This document shows, one piece after another, positions 1 through 11,015 of a stretch of DNA of 64,000 nt (the stretch's first letter is position 1; every line of letters starts with the position of its first letter). The stretch covers positions 11,594,001 to 11,658,000 of the forward strand of contig NW_025408667.1 in the NCBI RefSeq assembly GCF_020360975.1, in the 5' to 3' direction. Position numbers and translations under genes: made by a program. The DNA comes from Hirsutella rhossiliensis. Lineage: Eukaryota; Ascomycota; Sordariomycetes; Hypocreales; Ophiocordycipitaceae. The notes beneath the pieces are model-generated. The model saw nothing but the letters and a program-made list of their open reading frames with translations, was not told where the DNA came from and ran no database searches.

Positions 1-1789
1 TTTACAGCTTATTCAAATTGTCGATCCCTTGATTTACGCCTATTTTTGTAGCGCTGTTGTGCCTGACCCCTCCAAGGCGAGAATCATCATTTTTGGACTA
101 ATTAGCATTAGTCTTTCACCTTCCCTTTATTGGGGCGACCGTCTGGCAATTCCCGCTATCCGGCGTCGAATACTGGTGCGCTGCTCCAATGGTGTCTCAC
201 TTGGTTACCGTTATTATGGTTATGGCGATATGGAGGAAGACACAGTCTTTCCGTCGTTTTGACCGGCACTCTAACCAGCCTCAGCCAGAGCAGCCGACGT
301 CAAACCAGGGATGCCGTGGCTTGGAGCAGTGAGCGGATTGGTGTTCCTAGCATCATCTGTGCTCCTGATATGTTCTGTGACTGGTTGGGTGAGACACCAG
401 TTTGGAGGTCAGTGTGGACTTTGTCTGGCGATTTTAGTTGTGCCAGCAGTACCTCTGGACAGTATGATGAGAGAAACCAGAGGAAACGGGTAGACAGAGA
501 GGTGCAGCTGTCTGTGGTGACAGACCCCGGTACTGAACGGTCGACGGAGCACCTTGTATTATCCTGAGGGCACTGAATCAGACAGACGGTAATTCCATCA
601 CTGTACGCCCTCCGTCTACGGCCAATTCCTTATATTTAAGCGTCTCAAGTTTGGGCCACAGGAATATGCTGCATTCAGGTCGTGCAAACGCTCAAAGTAA
701 TCCTTCCAAGTTGGATGCGCGACGCAAAGGTGCCTTCCGAAGCATATATGGAAGCCCTGCTTTCCACGTCAATCATGATCTTTTCTTTAGTTCAGTTACA
801 CTCTCCTCGACGGAAATACCCACGTTAGTTCACGCAAATGTCCACCAGTCGTCTGAAAGACATATTCTAAAGGACTTCATCGGACTCGCAGAAGAGCTCG
901 CTAAGGACAACCGGCTCGTCTCGCCCTAATATTCACGCTGTAGACAGTGTCCAGACGTCCAAATATGCTTAACTTACCTCCGCAAATGAAGTGTCAATCG
1001 AAGTCCAAGTTCTGGGGCGACGAGCTCGCCGTGAACGACTACAGTTCTGATGGCAGTGAAAGCGGCTCGCCAAGCATGAAGTGGGGCTGTTCCGGCGTAC
1101 GACACCTTAACATAGGGAAGGCAGCGGCAATCACTCATCACGCTTATGGTGGAGAGTAAGAAAGCAACAGTCAACCTCAGACAAGGGATTTAGCGAGGAG
1201 CCTCGATTCAATTTTCTGCATGCTCAAATCACATGCGACCCCGGAAAACCCGGGCAGTTCTATCGCCACGAACGACTCGCCGCAGTATGCTCATGACCGA
1301 GTTGACCGACTCACTTAGACTTGGACTCGTGTTGGAAAGGCAGCAGGGGGCACTCACACCCGACGCCGTCTTGGATCATCGATACGCCTCACATGATTCG
1401 GTGACCCGAGGGCAATTCCCCGACAAGTCTCGCATGAAGGCTAGCGAGGATGCAAATGCCAGCTTGTGGAACCAGCATTTCTTAGACGAGATATTTAAGG
1501 ACTAGGTTACTACCATTCTAAGGGCTGGTGAAAATATAACAATTCAACACTCCTCCATGGCTGGTTGCTTGCTCCTCCGGATATTGTGAATCCGCTGTCG
1601 CTTATGCCCTTGCCCATGGCTTTGCCATCTTCTTTTAGGCGCTCGACATTCTGTACTTACACCCCCGGATATCCCGCCGTGGTCTCTCCGCTCGCATTGC
1701 CTGGTGTGTCGTGACGAGTCCGAAGGAGAAGACTGAGAAAGGCTGATAGTAATTCTAACAGGCTTGCAGAGAGGAGGTCAAGTTCCATC
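1..1789. other. No recognised gene; scattered exon-like ORFs
   Basis: I recognise no protein family here. Plus-strand open stretches at about 651-929, 966-1159 and 1233-1505 have fairly exon-like composition. A plausible donor near 1156 and an acceptor (TTTAG) near 1197 exist, but the joined frames run into stops. These could be decayed exons of one lost gene or chance ORFs; I do not call a gene. Confidence 0.4.
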
Positions 1790-1832
1790 TCAACCTGTTT
1801 GCCTTGTTCGTTCTCGACTGTACCTCTGGCCT

Positions 1833-2141
1833 CTACTCGATGGCAAGTATCGGATACAGTGACTCGAAAACGAGCCCAGTAGGAGGACGATTCTCCTTGT
1901 CATCGTCGCAAAAGGAAGAGTAACCACTCTCTTCAAGATCGCTAGGTGCAAACAAGGGCTGAATATTTTGTGTAGGTGACACTGCAATCTCGTCTTGCGG
2001 ATATTTGTCTCGACAGTTTGTGCCGTTGAATTGGCTTTCGGTATCCGAGAATTCTGATGTGGGCGAGGTAGGACAAAGAAGCATATCGAGAGCACGAAGA
2101 TGACCAGTTTGTCCACAGGCAATCGATTCAGTGGAACTCAT
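1833..2141 (-). CDS. Possible small hypothetical protein (102 aa)
   Basis: A minus-strand ORF opens with ATG at 2141 and stops at 1833. It encodes a polar, acidic protein with a Ser/Thr/Pro-rich middle and a DDDKENRPP stretch at about residues 77-85, a composition common in regulatory or disordered fungal proteins. No domain, signal peptide or membrane segment is visible. I see no convincing splice sites joining it to neighbours and no recognised relatives. It may be a real small gene, one exon of a larger one, or a chance ORF. Its frame competes with another minus-strand ORF (2122-1790), which has a less protein-like composition. Confidence 0.3.
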   Translation of the reverse strand: MSSTESIACGQTGHLRALDMLLCPTSPTSEFSDTESQFNGTNCRDKYPQDEIAVSPTQNIQPLFAPSDLEESGYSSFCDDDKENRPPTGLVFESLYPILAIE

Positions 2142-3152
2142 ATTCCCTGCATAGTCGAGGTAGTGTCAGTCGACATGGCGGGAAGGAGGGCCTCGTTGGC
2201 TTTCGGAGAATTGCAAGAAAATGGGAGATACGTAAACCGGGACAAAGGGGTGGTGCCTACCTCCTTTACTTTCTACACGAGTATGAGACGGGCTGCCTTG
2301 GCCGGGACGAGAGCGCCAGCGAATCATCCGAGAATCCCAAGGCGCAGCTTTGGCCATCTCATTGCACATATTGTCGGGTGGGATCATGCGCCTTCCTCCA
2401 CTTCCGGGCTGTGGTCCGTTGTTGCTTCGCTGACGCCTGCCGGCCACCCCTGAGATGGTTTATGCGTCTTTGACCAGGTTCAGCTTCTGCATCAATGCAC
2501 CGATCGCATCCGCTAATGCTGCAAAATTACGAGTAGCCAACTTCTCCGTAGGCGCAGGGGGGCGAACCGAATCGTGCAGACTAGTCCGCAGCCTCCCCTG
2601 CGCCGGGGTTCAGGGAGGGAACGCGAGGCAGGACTTGTCCGTTAATTCCTCTTCCCTCGTCGTTGACCCAATATATGACAATGTACATGTACATGCCTGG
2701 GAAGTGTCGGGGGTGGCGAAGCTTGCAGCGGAGGAGCCTCGCGACAAGGGAGGGCTGCCCACGTCGGCATCAACTTCGGGAAGATGACGGCGACCTTCGC
2801 GAGACCTACATTTGCATCTAACGAGATAGCAATACTTCACAATGCATGAAAATTAGCCGCAGCTCCAATGGAGCGACTCTAGAGAGCCGTCAGGGACACC
2901 CTTAGGGTGGGAAAACGAGACATGGCGATATTTACACGCTCCGCTTGCTAGACGCCACCATAGACTGCTGGTTTGTATGATTACCTGTCCGGCTTTCACG
3001 TCGTGTTTCCCAGCTCTGCTACCAACTACGTCTTCCATTCATTCCTTGACTCAACGCTTGACTTCTAGGTCGTGAGTATCTTGCGGCACTTACGGCTTAC
3101 ACGCGCTACTAAGAGCACATGCGAGCTCGTGGTAGCGAATCTAAACGAGACA
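2142..3152. other. Intergenic, contains dispersed repeat copy A
   Basis: No gene is recognised. The stretch at about 2380-2800 resembles 7826-8265 (see the repeat entries). The last 100 bases before 3153 are the presumed promoter of the small spliced gene; no clear TATA box is visible. Confidence 0.4.
2380..2800 (+). repeat. Diverged dispersed repeat, copy A
   Basis: The order of matching blocks shared with 7826-8265 includes ATGCGCCTTCCTCC, a TGATGCCTGC-like block, TTCTGCATC-ATGC-CCG, AGACTAG-CC, GAGGCAGG and GTGGCGA-GCTTGCAG. Blocks keep the same order and similar spacing over about 400 bp, with substitutions and small indels between them. No coding capacity or terminal repeats are visible, so the family cannot be named; it could be a fragment of an old retroelement. 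Confidence 0.55.
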
Positions 3153-3934
3153 ATGTCACAACCTCGGCGTCCTCTTTTCGACTCCTACGCAAGTGCGAAA
3201 GGCTCTCCCGCCCAGCAAAAACCCAACCTACACGCCGAAGCCACGACAGCCGCTCCAAAGCCCGAGCGCCAGGACGATAGTAAGAACGGCTTCGTGATAT
3301 GTCATGGCGGCAGCGAACATTTACTGACGTGAATGGTATAGGGAATCAGGCAACGCCGCGGGCGAGTCGAACAATGCGACTCAGCACAAGCCCCAGATGG
3401 CACAAATCGAAGAGGCCATGAAATCTCAATCCGAGGGCCTCCGTCAGACATCCAGTCGCTTACCCAGCACGCATACGGAGGTCCCTACCGTCGCCTTCCA
3501 AACAATTATCTTTGGTATCATGCGGCAACTTTTCAAAGAGATTGAAGAGAATTCGGAGAGAGCACGCGTATTTGCGCAAGAGTGCTCATCAACACTATCA
3601 CCTCGGGATCTCCAGGCGATTGCACAGTTTCAGGGACAGCTTGGATCCCCAAACACACTCGGGGGAGACCCTCCATACCCTGTGGCCGAGAACATGGAGA
3701 TTTCTCGTCGGAATGTCCTCTACGAAGACGGCTGTTTTGATCGCGAGGGGACGGAGAACGCATTTGTAAGTTGTCCCAGAAGCAACCCGGATTGGGAACT
3801 AACCCGAGCAGCGACGGCTTTTTCAAGCTGTTGAGAAGACAGCTAAGGGAATGGACCTTATAAAACTAAAGAGATATGCGAGTGAAAGCTTGAGAGAAAT
3901 GGACGAAGATGCCACGGCGAGAACGAGCATGTAA
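3153..3934 (+). CDS. Hypothetical protein, 221 aa, two introns
   Basis: I model three exons, 3153-3279, 3350-3765 and 3812-3934, giving 222 codons including the stop. Intron 1 (3280-3349, GTAAGA...CAG) and intron 2 (3766-3811, GTAAGT...CTAAC...GCAG, with a textbook fungal branch site) both restore one continuous frame, which is the main support. The start MSQPRRPLFDSYASA has a Pro/Ser-rich, low-complexity N-terminus. The middle (about residues 75-115) is predicted helical and acidic, and the C-terminus (about residues 182-221) is a charged helix. There is no signal peptide, membrane segment or recognised domain. The protein is probably soluble and fungal-specific; its function is unknown. The gene ends about 165 bp before the pogo element at 4101. 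Confidence 0.75.
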
Positions 3935-4100
3935 TAATATAAACTCGTCTTCTAACACTGGCTACTGCTACCTTGCGCCGTAGCTACATTGCTGTACGCC
4001 GTCGCAGTAGAGAACACTACAAAATAGATCATTGAAATTAAAGTTGGAGGTCGCCTGTCTATGACCTCTTTTTGCGGAATTCGCGAGGAATCCTGAACTA

Positions 4101-4212
4101 CCCGTGCCACGCCCCACTTTATTTGGAATTCGCAAGCTCCCACCTCCTAAAGTTGGTGCTCACCACCAGTATCCCCACACCACCGGAATACCCAGAATTT
4201 CGACTCCCCGAC
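4101..4212 (+). repeat. Left terminal inverted repeat of pogo element A
   Basis: These 112 bp are perfectly complementary to 5920-6031. Identity stops abruptly at 4213 and 5919. Confidence 0.95.
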
Positions 4213-4261
4213 TTCAGCATCCCTATATCTTAACCAATTCACGATCTCGTCGATAGCCGAA

Positions 4262-5888
4262 ATGGAAGCACGTGTACAAAACGCTCTTCGATATATTGAA
4301 AATTTTCCCGGTGCTAAAGTCGCAACCGTAGCGCGAGAATTCGGTGTAACACGTGATCGATTGCGATACCGTCTTCAAGGCCGACCTCCTAAAACTGGCC
4401 AGCGAGCTAGAAATACGAGGCTTTCCGAACCAGAAGAGAAGGCCCTATGTCGCTATATCGATCGTTTGGATAATATAAACCTTGCGGTACGCGTCGAGTT
4501 CGTTACTGACGCGGCAAACTGTATCTTGCGCGAGCGGTCTAGCCAGCGCGACGCTCCTACCGTGGGGCCAAACTGGACTTCTCGCTTCTTAAAGCGTCAC
4601 GGCTACTTCAAAAAGCGCCAAAAAAGGCTTCAAGCAGAGCGCCAAGTCTCCGAGAATCTTACACGAGTTAACCAGTATTTCCAGCATCTTCGGCAGGTTA
4701 TCCAAGACAATGGTATACCTCCTGAGGATATCTGGAATATGGACGAGACTGGTTTTCGCATCGGGGTTGGAAAAGACCAGCTGATTGTGACAAAACGGAG
4801 GAGAGCTCATTATTTTGGCATTCCTGAGAATAGGAATCCGCTACTGCGATCGAAGCTATCTCGGCGAATGGGGAGGTTGTTCCGGCTTTTTTGATACTCG
4901 CTGGCCAGATGCACATGGCTTCATGGTATCAAATACCTGAGCTAGATCCTGACACAGTTATTCGACCCACGCCTACTGGTTACTCAAACGACGTGATTAG
5001 TCTGGAGTGGCTCCAGCATTTTGACAAGCACTCGGAAAAAAGCTCAAGAAGCTCGAAGCGACTTCTAATTCTTGATGGTCATGGCTCTCACCATACCAGG
5101 CAGTTCATTGAATACTGCGACAACCACAATATTATTCCCTTCGGCATGCCGCCTAATCTCACGCATGCACTTCAGCCTTTGGACGTTGTCGTTTTCCAGC
5201 CCCTAAAGCACTATCACGCCAAGGCTTTAGATGTCATGGTTCGAGATGGCCTCGTCAACATAACCAAGCTTGAGTTTCTCTCCTGCATTCAACAAGTACG
5301 ATTGCATGCTTTCAAGGAGAGTACTATACGCTCCGCATTTCGCAAGACAGGAATCTTCCCATTCAATCCACAAGTAGTACTTCAATGTTTGGAAGCTCGT
5401 CAAGCCACGACACCCACACCTCCTCCCAATTCAGGACCACACTCCTCACCTTTCGAGACACCATTGACTCTACGACAAATAAACAAGGTAGCGGACAAAT
5501 TAGATCTCGTCCTTGAAGACGATAAAAGCCTGGATCCCGACTTTTCTCACGATCTCAGTCGATTTATTCGAGGATCGCTATCTCTGGCGACTGAGCTCGT
5601 GCAGACTAAAAGGGACTTGGGACGAACCAAAATGGCGGAGCGGATCCAAAACAACGTAAGGCTATGAAGAATATACAGTTACAATCAGGAGGAGTATTGT
5701 CAGTGGCCCAAGGACGGGAAATGGTGCAACAAAGGGGAGATGATCAGATTGCTAAAGCAAGGAAGGTAGTAGAAGACGCGGAGAAAAAGGCGCATAACGC
5801 ACGCAAGCGATGGTTTGAGGAAGCAGCAAAAAAGGCACGCCAATGGAGGTTCAGGAAGGTTAGAACGAGTGGAAGTACGCGATTCTGA
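4262..5888 (+). pseudogene. pogo-type DDE transposase with two frameshifts
   Basis: The enzyme would catalyse cut-and-paste transposition of the surrounding element in the nucleus. The N-terminal part (4262 to about 4832) holds a psq-type helix-turn-helix (AREFGVTRDRLRYRLQ) and a CENP-B-like second HTH (TSRFLKRHGYF), followed by the first catalytic Asp in IWNMDETGF. The core then continues in another frame, with the second Asp in LLILDGHGSHH and the third in LQPLDVVVFQ. The first break lies near 4831-4835, where one base appears to be missing from a G run; the sequence regains family similarity in the next frame. A second one-base loss in an A run near 5645-5650 moves the coiled-coil tail (5664-5888) to a third frame. 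Both breaks lie in homopolymers, so assembly error cannot be excluded. As it stands the gene is inactive. Confidence 0.9.
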
Positions 5889-5919
5889 GCGTGGTACGCG
5901 GTGGTTGAAGCGATTCTAG

Positions 5920-6031
5920 GTCGGGGAGTCGAAATTCTGGGTATTCCGGTGGTGTGGGGATACTGGTGGTGAGCACCAACTTTAGGAGGTGGGAGCTTGC
6001 GAATTCCAAATAAAGTGGGGCGTGGCACGGG
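5920..6031 (-). repeat. Right terminal inverted repeat of pogo element A
   Basis: This is the perfect 112-bp partner of 4101-4212, followed by TA at 6032-6033. Confidence 0.95.
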
Positions 6032-6428
6032 TACTAAGCATTCCGCGCCAGACAATGTCACACTCTCCATTGTACTTCGTAAGTCGCTGCCCCTCGATCG
6101 GCTGGGGTGGACAGTCAGCGAGGCGCATGAGGACGTGCGCATGAGGACGTGTAGTTATTTGAGACGCCGAAATGCATATCCAACCGTCACCTGTCCAAAT
6201 ATCCGTGAAGGCTGCAAGGGCTGCGCCATGGTTTGCATGCGTCTCGAGTGATTGGAGCCGCTGGAGCAATTCTTCCAGCTCTTCCCCCCAACTCTCTATG
6301 ACTTGTTAATTTCGCATTTCTCGTTCTCTTACACGCTCACAGATATTCTACTTGGAGACGCTTATTTTTACCATCCTTTCCCCGTTCATTAGTCAAGGAG
6401 GGCGGCCCCAAACAAGCTTGCAAGCCAA

Positions 6429-7278
6429 ATGTCAACCCTCGCGGTAAGTGACATCAACCCAGGTGATACCGTAAACTGGAACGGCCTTAACTAACAGCAG
6501 AGTCCCTTTCTCTTTCTCTGCTCTAGCGCGAGAACAAATTAGCCCGAATTCGAGACAACCAGAAGAGATCGCGCGCCCGACGGAGAGAGTATGTCCAGGA
6601 CCTCAAACGGCGACTCAGAGAATACGAGACTCAGGGCATCGAGGCCTCTACCGAGGTCCAGATGGCCGCGAGAAGAGTAGCCGAGGAGAACAAGCAGCTC
6701 CAGGAGCTCCTCAACAGGCATGGCATTAGCGACGACCAAATAACCCGTTTCTTGCAGTCGGGCACCTTGCCACTTGATTCCAACCAAGGCAACCCTTTCA
6801 CGCCGACGACCCTAGTGCCGCTGTCCAGTCGCTACAACGGCTCCTGATGCCGCGACAACTGGCCAGTCTAGATGAAGACTTCTCCCTATATTTGTCGGGA
6901 CAGTCGATTCGGAACCCCTCCACCACCGAGGGGTCGACGACAAGTTCGTCCGTCTGGGAGCCGTCGCAGCTCGTGACGTCCTCGTACGGCTATCAACATC
7001 ACATGGGCGTGGCTACTGCAGTCATGGCATCGGCTGTTCATTCTCCGTATCCACCGACAACCCCATTGAGTCGCGCGAGCACCACGCGACAAGGCTGCGT
7101 CTATGGCGGGCAACCGTCCCCGTCGATGCACGACAGTCCCGGCCAAGCCATGGTAACAACACAGCCTACGTCTACTGGCGGCCGTACGGTAATGCACTTG
7201 CATTATTCTGTGCCGACTTATCCAAACGCAGTGGTACCGCATTATGATTCCCTAGGAGCACCTGCTGACACGCGTTGA
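6429..7278 (+). CDS. bZIP transcription factor, C-terminus frameshifted
   Basis: A tiny first exon (6429-6443, Met-Ser-Thr-Leu-Ala) is followed by an intron at 6444-6526 (GTAAGT...CTCTAG). The second exon starts with RENKLARIRDNQKRSRARRR, a bZIP basic region with the Asn-x(7)-Arg DNA-contact pattern, then a short leucine-zipper-like helix to about residue 65. The single-exon frame stops at 6847, giving 111 aa. The next frame, from about 6815 to 7278, reads AAVQSLQRLLMPRQLASLDED and a Ser/Thr/Pro-rich tail, which resembles the normal C-terminal continuation of this fungal family. I therefore infer a one-base indel between about 6770 and 6820; no intron in that interval fits. Short bZIPs of this kind often regulate secondary metabolism or stress genes. 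It may act as a truncated regulator or be a young pseudogene. Confidence 0.7.
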
Positions 7279-9045
7279 CGAGGGCCTGCAGGGCGTATCG
7301 CCGATTCCATTGGTTGTTTTAAATATATATTGAAGATTGGCACTGTTGGCCATGCCCTTACCGATTCACTAAAGCTTTTTGATATCCTTCTGTCTGTGGA
7401 CCAGGGAAGCCCCGTTAGGGAGGACCTGGAAAAGGGATTCCTGGCCTCTGTAGCAGTAACGCATCAGGACTTCCTGAGTAAGGAAAGCTACCCCTTTATG
7501 CGTGGGCACAGCCAAGTATGCACGGGTAGAGCCCCATACTCAGGAGGTCTCCAGAACTCCCTAAGGCCTCCTGTATAAATAGCCCCTTCAGACTGCCCCT
7601 TTAGAGATAGAACATGCATCTTGAATCTAGCTGTGGTGACCCCCTTTTTCCGATGTGTATTGACACAACATTTCACCAACACCGTCATATAAGAGTAGAA
7701 CAGACTTCCCGATTCCCTGTCGAGCTTCATTGTAGCCCCTGATGTGAGCTCCAGCAAATCATCTCGTGAGTCACAGCAGTGCGACTCTAGCCGTCTAGTG
7801 GCATCTATCTGCCCGGTTTACTCATGCGCCTTCCTCCTCTGTCGGAACTGTGATCTACTAGTGCTTGGCTGATGCCTGCAAGCCGCCCCTAAGAGAGAAT
7901 GCCTAGCAATTGGCCTTACTCTTTGGCCACCCTTCCATCAGATAATGCTCATCCTTGGCTGGAACACCGTCAGATTCTGCATCTATGCGCCGGTCATCCG
8001 ACTCATCCCCTCTCTAACGTCATCAGCAAGCCAACTACCAAGCAAGAGTAGGGACAGACTTCCAAAGTGATTAGGTGGTCTTAGGTCAGACTAGCCCACA
8101 GGATCCCCGTAGTGAGGGTCAGGGGGTGGACCTGAGGCAGGTTCACCCCCTGATCTCTACTCCCTCAGCTTAGTCCGAAGCAGGGCAATACATATTGAAG
8201 TAACGGAAAGTGGCGAGGCTTGCAGGAGGCTGCCTGCGTGGCAAGGGCAGGATGCTCACGTCGGGATTAACAGCTTCAAGGAGCGGGTCAAGTTGGTGAA
8301 CAGGTGGTTGCACGACGTGATGGTCACATTGCGTCTCCAATCTGCAAGGCATGGTCGGTCGCATCTCGGAGAGGATTCGTAGGAAGGAAGGTCGGCCCCA
8401 GGATCGTGCCCGGGGAAGCCGGTATGACCAGAGGGCGGTCTGAGGGGCGGTCTCGACTCGGGCTAGAGCCGGCGTAGCTACCCGCTCCGTGGTGTCGTTG
8501 GCTGGGATATTTAACGCCGGGGAGAAGGGGGTGTAGGGGGAAAGTTTGCAATGGAGGGGGCGTGGGAGAGGTGCAAGACGACGATGAGGCCGGATTCTGG
8601 CCACTTGATGCACCTCATATTGCCTTGTTGCTCTAGCCTGTAGCATCAGCGAGATATACTGTATCCTGCACGGCTGAATGAAAGAGACGTGCAAAGAGGC
8701 TGGGAAGGCGAAATTGACAGGGAAGGATGGGTGCGACGGGAACCGCGATGCCCATATCGGCACAACGGGAGTAAGTAGTACCTCAATGAGACATGCGTTG
8801 CATTTGGGACAAGAACTGGGCGTAATGGTTGGAGTTGTTGGTTACCTCCAATCATCCAGCCAGCCCCTGACGACCGTGACGCGCGCACTGCAATACAACC
8901 GTGGTTCTCTCCAAGTCAGGGAAGCTTTGCATCGCCAGCTCTGTTCTCATCCACTCGCCATCGATCACAGGCTTCATTTCCCGCCTCCATTATTTCCAAA
9001 TTTCACTCTACTATGTGCTCTATTTTTTGAGCAAAATATGACAAC
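7279..9045. other. Intergenic; dispersed repeat copy B, no recognised gene
   Basis: The stretch at 7826-8265 matches the repeat at 2380-2800. A 197-codon minus-strand ORF (8763-8170) overlaps the repeat, has a Pro/Arg-rich composition and no recognisable domain, so I leave it out. The rest shows no coding similarity I recognise. Confidence 0.4.
7826..8265 (+). repeat. Diverged dispersed repeat, copy B
   Basis: This has the same block order as 2380-2800: CATGCGCCTTCCTCC, GATGCCTGCAAGCC, GATTCTGCATCTATGCGCCG, AGACTAGCCCACAGG, CTGAGGCAGG, AGTGGCGAGGCTTGCAG and CTCACGTCGGG. Many differences are transitions, so the copy is old or has been mutated. Confidence 0.55.
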
Positions 9046-9994
9046 ATGGCACGACAAGGACGGCGACAACAAAACGACGGAAGAAAGCCAAAGCGGACGC
9101 GGAGCAAATCTTCTCGAATTAGGGCCCCCGGGAAGACTACAGCCACCTCTAGATGTGCTGATGGTCTATTCGACGAGGACATGGACGTTCAAGACGGACT
9201 TCCGCCTTGCCATGGTCCGAAGTTGCATCCCCTCTGCACTCGCCAACGCATCGATCACCTGGAAAGATATGCTCGATGACCACTTGGAACCATATTCGGG
9301 CCACTCTGAGATCATGGCACATGTTTTCAAGGTTGAGATCGAGTCTAAGCACTACGCTTTGAAGGTGGTAAGTAGTGGTGAGGAGCTGTGGCAGCTCGAG
9401 AGGTTAACTATGCCTTAGTTTATGCCGTACGATATTTAGTATGACTACCACCAATTTTACACTGCGGGTATCCGCTGCACTGAAGAAGAGTTGGAATGGC
9501 ATGTTATGCCCTTTTACTCAGAATGCCGCGCATACGGTCGAATCAAGCAGGCGCAAGACAGGCGATTACTGCCGCATCAAGTTGCAGTTCCATGCCACGG
9601 CTTTATTTCCACTTGGAGGAAAAGACATCCGAAAACTGGAGGATGAGTGGAACCTTGATTTCAGTGTTGAACAGGACAACGCCCTAGAAACACCAATCCG
9701 TCCGATCTATGCCATTGTTGAAGATCTTGCAAGTGCAGGTTCCGGGTCAGTGTCAAAAGCTTGCCGCGCAACCTACGAGATCTGCGATCTTTACACTCGA
9801 TGGGGATATTTGTCCGTGATATAAAGGAAGATAACTATAGAGATGGGAAGCTTGTTGATTTCGGAACTGCTTGGACTGAACCGCACGTTATATTGAACCA
9901 CTACGATAGGTGTATGCATTTTGATGCGGTGGAGGAGAGGGTGGGGGATTTGGCGATGTTTGATGATATGGCCAACGGGCAACGGCATCGCTAA
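9046..9994 (+). pseudogene. FTA2-like protein kinase-fold pseudogene
   Basis: Pieces of the fungal FTA2/kinase-like family lie in order but in different frames. They are DGLPPCHGPKLHP and LERYA (9046-9282, frame of 9046); MAHVFKVEIESKHYALKV, the glycine-loop and VAIK-like strand (frame of 9038); an intron at 9368-9439; then YDYHQFY...FYSECRAYGRIKQ...AVPCHGF (9440 to about 9640); PIRPIYAIVEDL in a third frame (about 9640-9745); and LHSMGIFVRDIKEDNYRDGK with LVDFGTAW, equivalent to the catalytic and metal-binding loops, to the stop at 9994. The changes of frame near 9285, 9640 and 9745 have no fitting introns, so I read this as a decayed gene. The family is named for the kinetochore protein Fta2, but most fungal members are uncharacterised. 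LINE debris begins directly downstream on the other strand. Confidence 0.7.
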
Positions 9995-10033
9995 CCTTCG
10001 CAAGGTCAGCGCCATGAAGAACCGGGACTACTG

Positions 10034-10860
10034 TCATAAGTTGCCCAGTCGTCTAAAGGATTCGGACGAGTTTAAAAGCCTATAGCGGCGTGTAACAAGC
10101 ATTGGGCCGGCTATGCTTTTTATCAATGTCGTGAAGGACGATGACTTGAGAAGCGAATCTTGCTTAGGTGCAAGGTCGGAAGGCATGGCTTCCCGCAGTC
10201 GCAGGAGGAGCCTATTCCGCACCACCTGTCGAAGGCGCCCTGTATGTCCATCATGATCAACGTGGCAATATCGCCCTGGTCGTGAAGCAATGCTAACGCT
10301 AGGTCGAGCGCTGAGCATTTGGGCAGGCCACCGCGTGCTGGCTGTGGATGGCCCTTTGCGTGATCGCGACCCAGGCCAGACGGCGGGCTATCAGACGCTC
10401 GAGTCCTTGCCGAGGCAGGCCAGGAGGAGATGGGCCTCCAGCCTCTTGGGCAGATAAGTCCCTCCTGCCCGGTTTGGGGATCATCACTACCTCCGCCAGG
10501 CGGTAGCAGACCGGGTGGTGGCCCTGGTGTATGCAGCCCTTATACAATTCCCTCACCGCTTCGCCGATGTGGCTCCAGATCCGACGCAACATCCGAACTG
10601 TGATGCCGTCGACTCCCGGGGAGATGTTTCCAGTGGAAGTGCACGAGTGAGCCGCGTCGGCGAGCACGACGCTGCAGTCGAGGGTCCTCTGCCGGACCTC
10701 CGGCGCCTAGGGGTCCGTGATGTCGTCTGCAGTCACGCGCCTCTCCAGGATCTCTGTCCGAAGCACGTTTGCCTTCTCCGTCTGGGTCTCATAGAACGTT
10801 TTGTGAGTTGTGACGGTCACGGACTGAGCCAGAAGGCTGTGGACTCTATTACGAAGATTC
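10034..10860 (-). pseudogene. LINE reverse transcriptase fragment
   Basis: Minus-strand reading gives SPGVDGITVRMLRRIW and EVVMIPKPGRRDLS, then RPSPP-like remnants of the RPISLL block, KGLERLIARRLAWVAI-type sequence, and in another frame IATLIMMDIQGAFD, which is RT motif A with its catalytic Asp. These are N-terminal RT motifs (0 to A) of Tad-like LINEs. The YADD-containing half is absent. At least two frame changes and one in-frame stop (near 10709) make it non-functional. Confidence 0.8.
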
Positions 10861-11015
10861 TACTCTGAAGAAGAGAAAGGAGAACAGAACAATACAGCCG
10901 GGTGTCCTCTCCCTAAATATGTCTTCCGTACGTGTGGGCCGTGGCTTAACAACATGTGGGTCATGTACGCAAACGGGGTGTGACGGTGCTCAACGAAAGC
11001 CGTCACACGTTTCGC

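Larger units (their letters stand above)
4101..6031 (+). mobile_element. Complete pogo/Fot-type DNA transposon, 1931 bp
   Basis: The element is bounded by perfect 112-bp terminal inverted repeats beginning CCCGTGCCACG and is flanked by TA at 4099-4100 and 6032-6033, the TA target duplication typical of Tc1/mariner/pogo elements. It encodes one pogo-type transposase between the repeats, inactivated by two single-base frameshifts. Perfect identity of the long repeats suggests a fairly young copy despite the broken gene. A related 44-bp stub lies at 40369-40412. Confidence 0.95.

Noticed and set aside
4213..5919. Intron instead of frameshifts in the pogo A transposase
   Set aside because: Family-conserved residues continue on both sides of each shift without missing bases beyond one, leaving no room for an intron.
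8170..8763. 197-codon minus-strand ORF
   Set aside because: It overlaps the dispersed repeat, is Pro/Arg/His-rich and has no domain; likely an antisense open frame.
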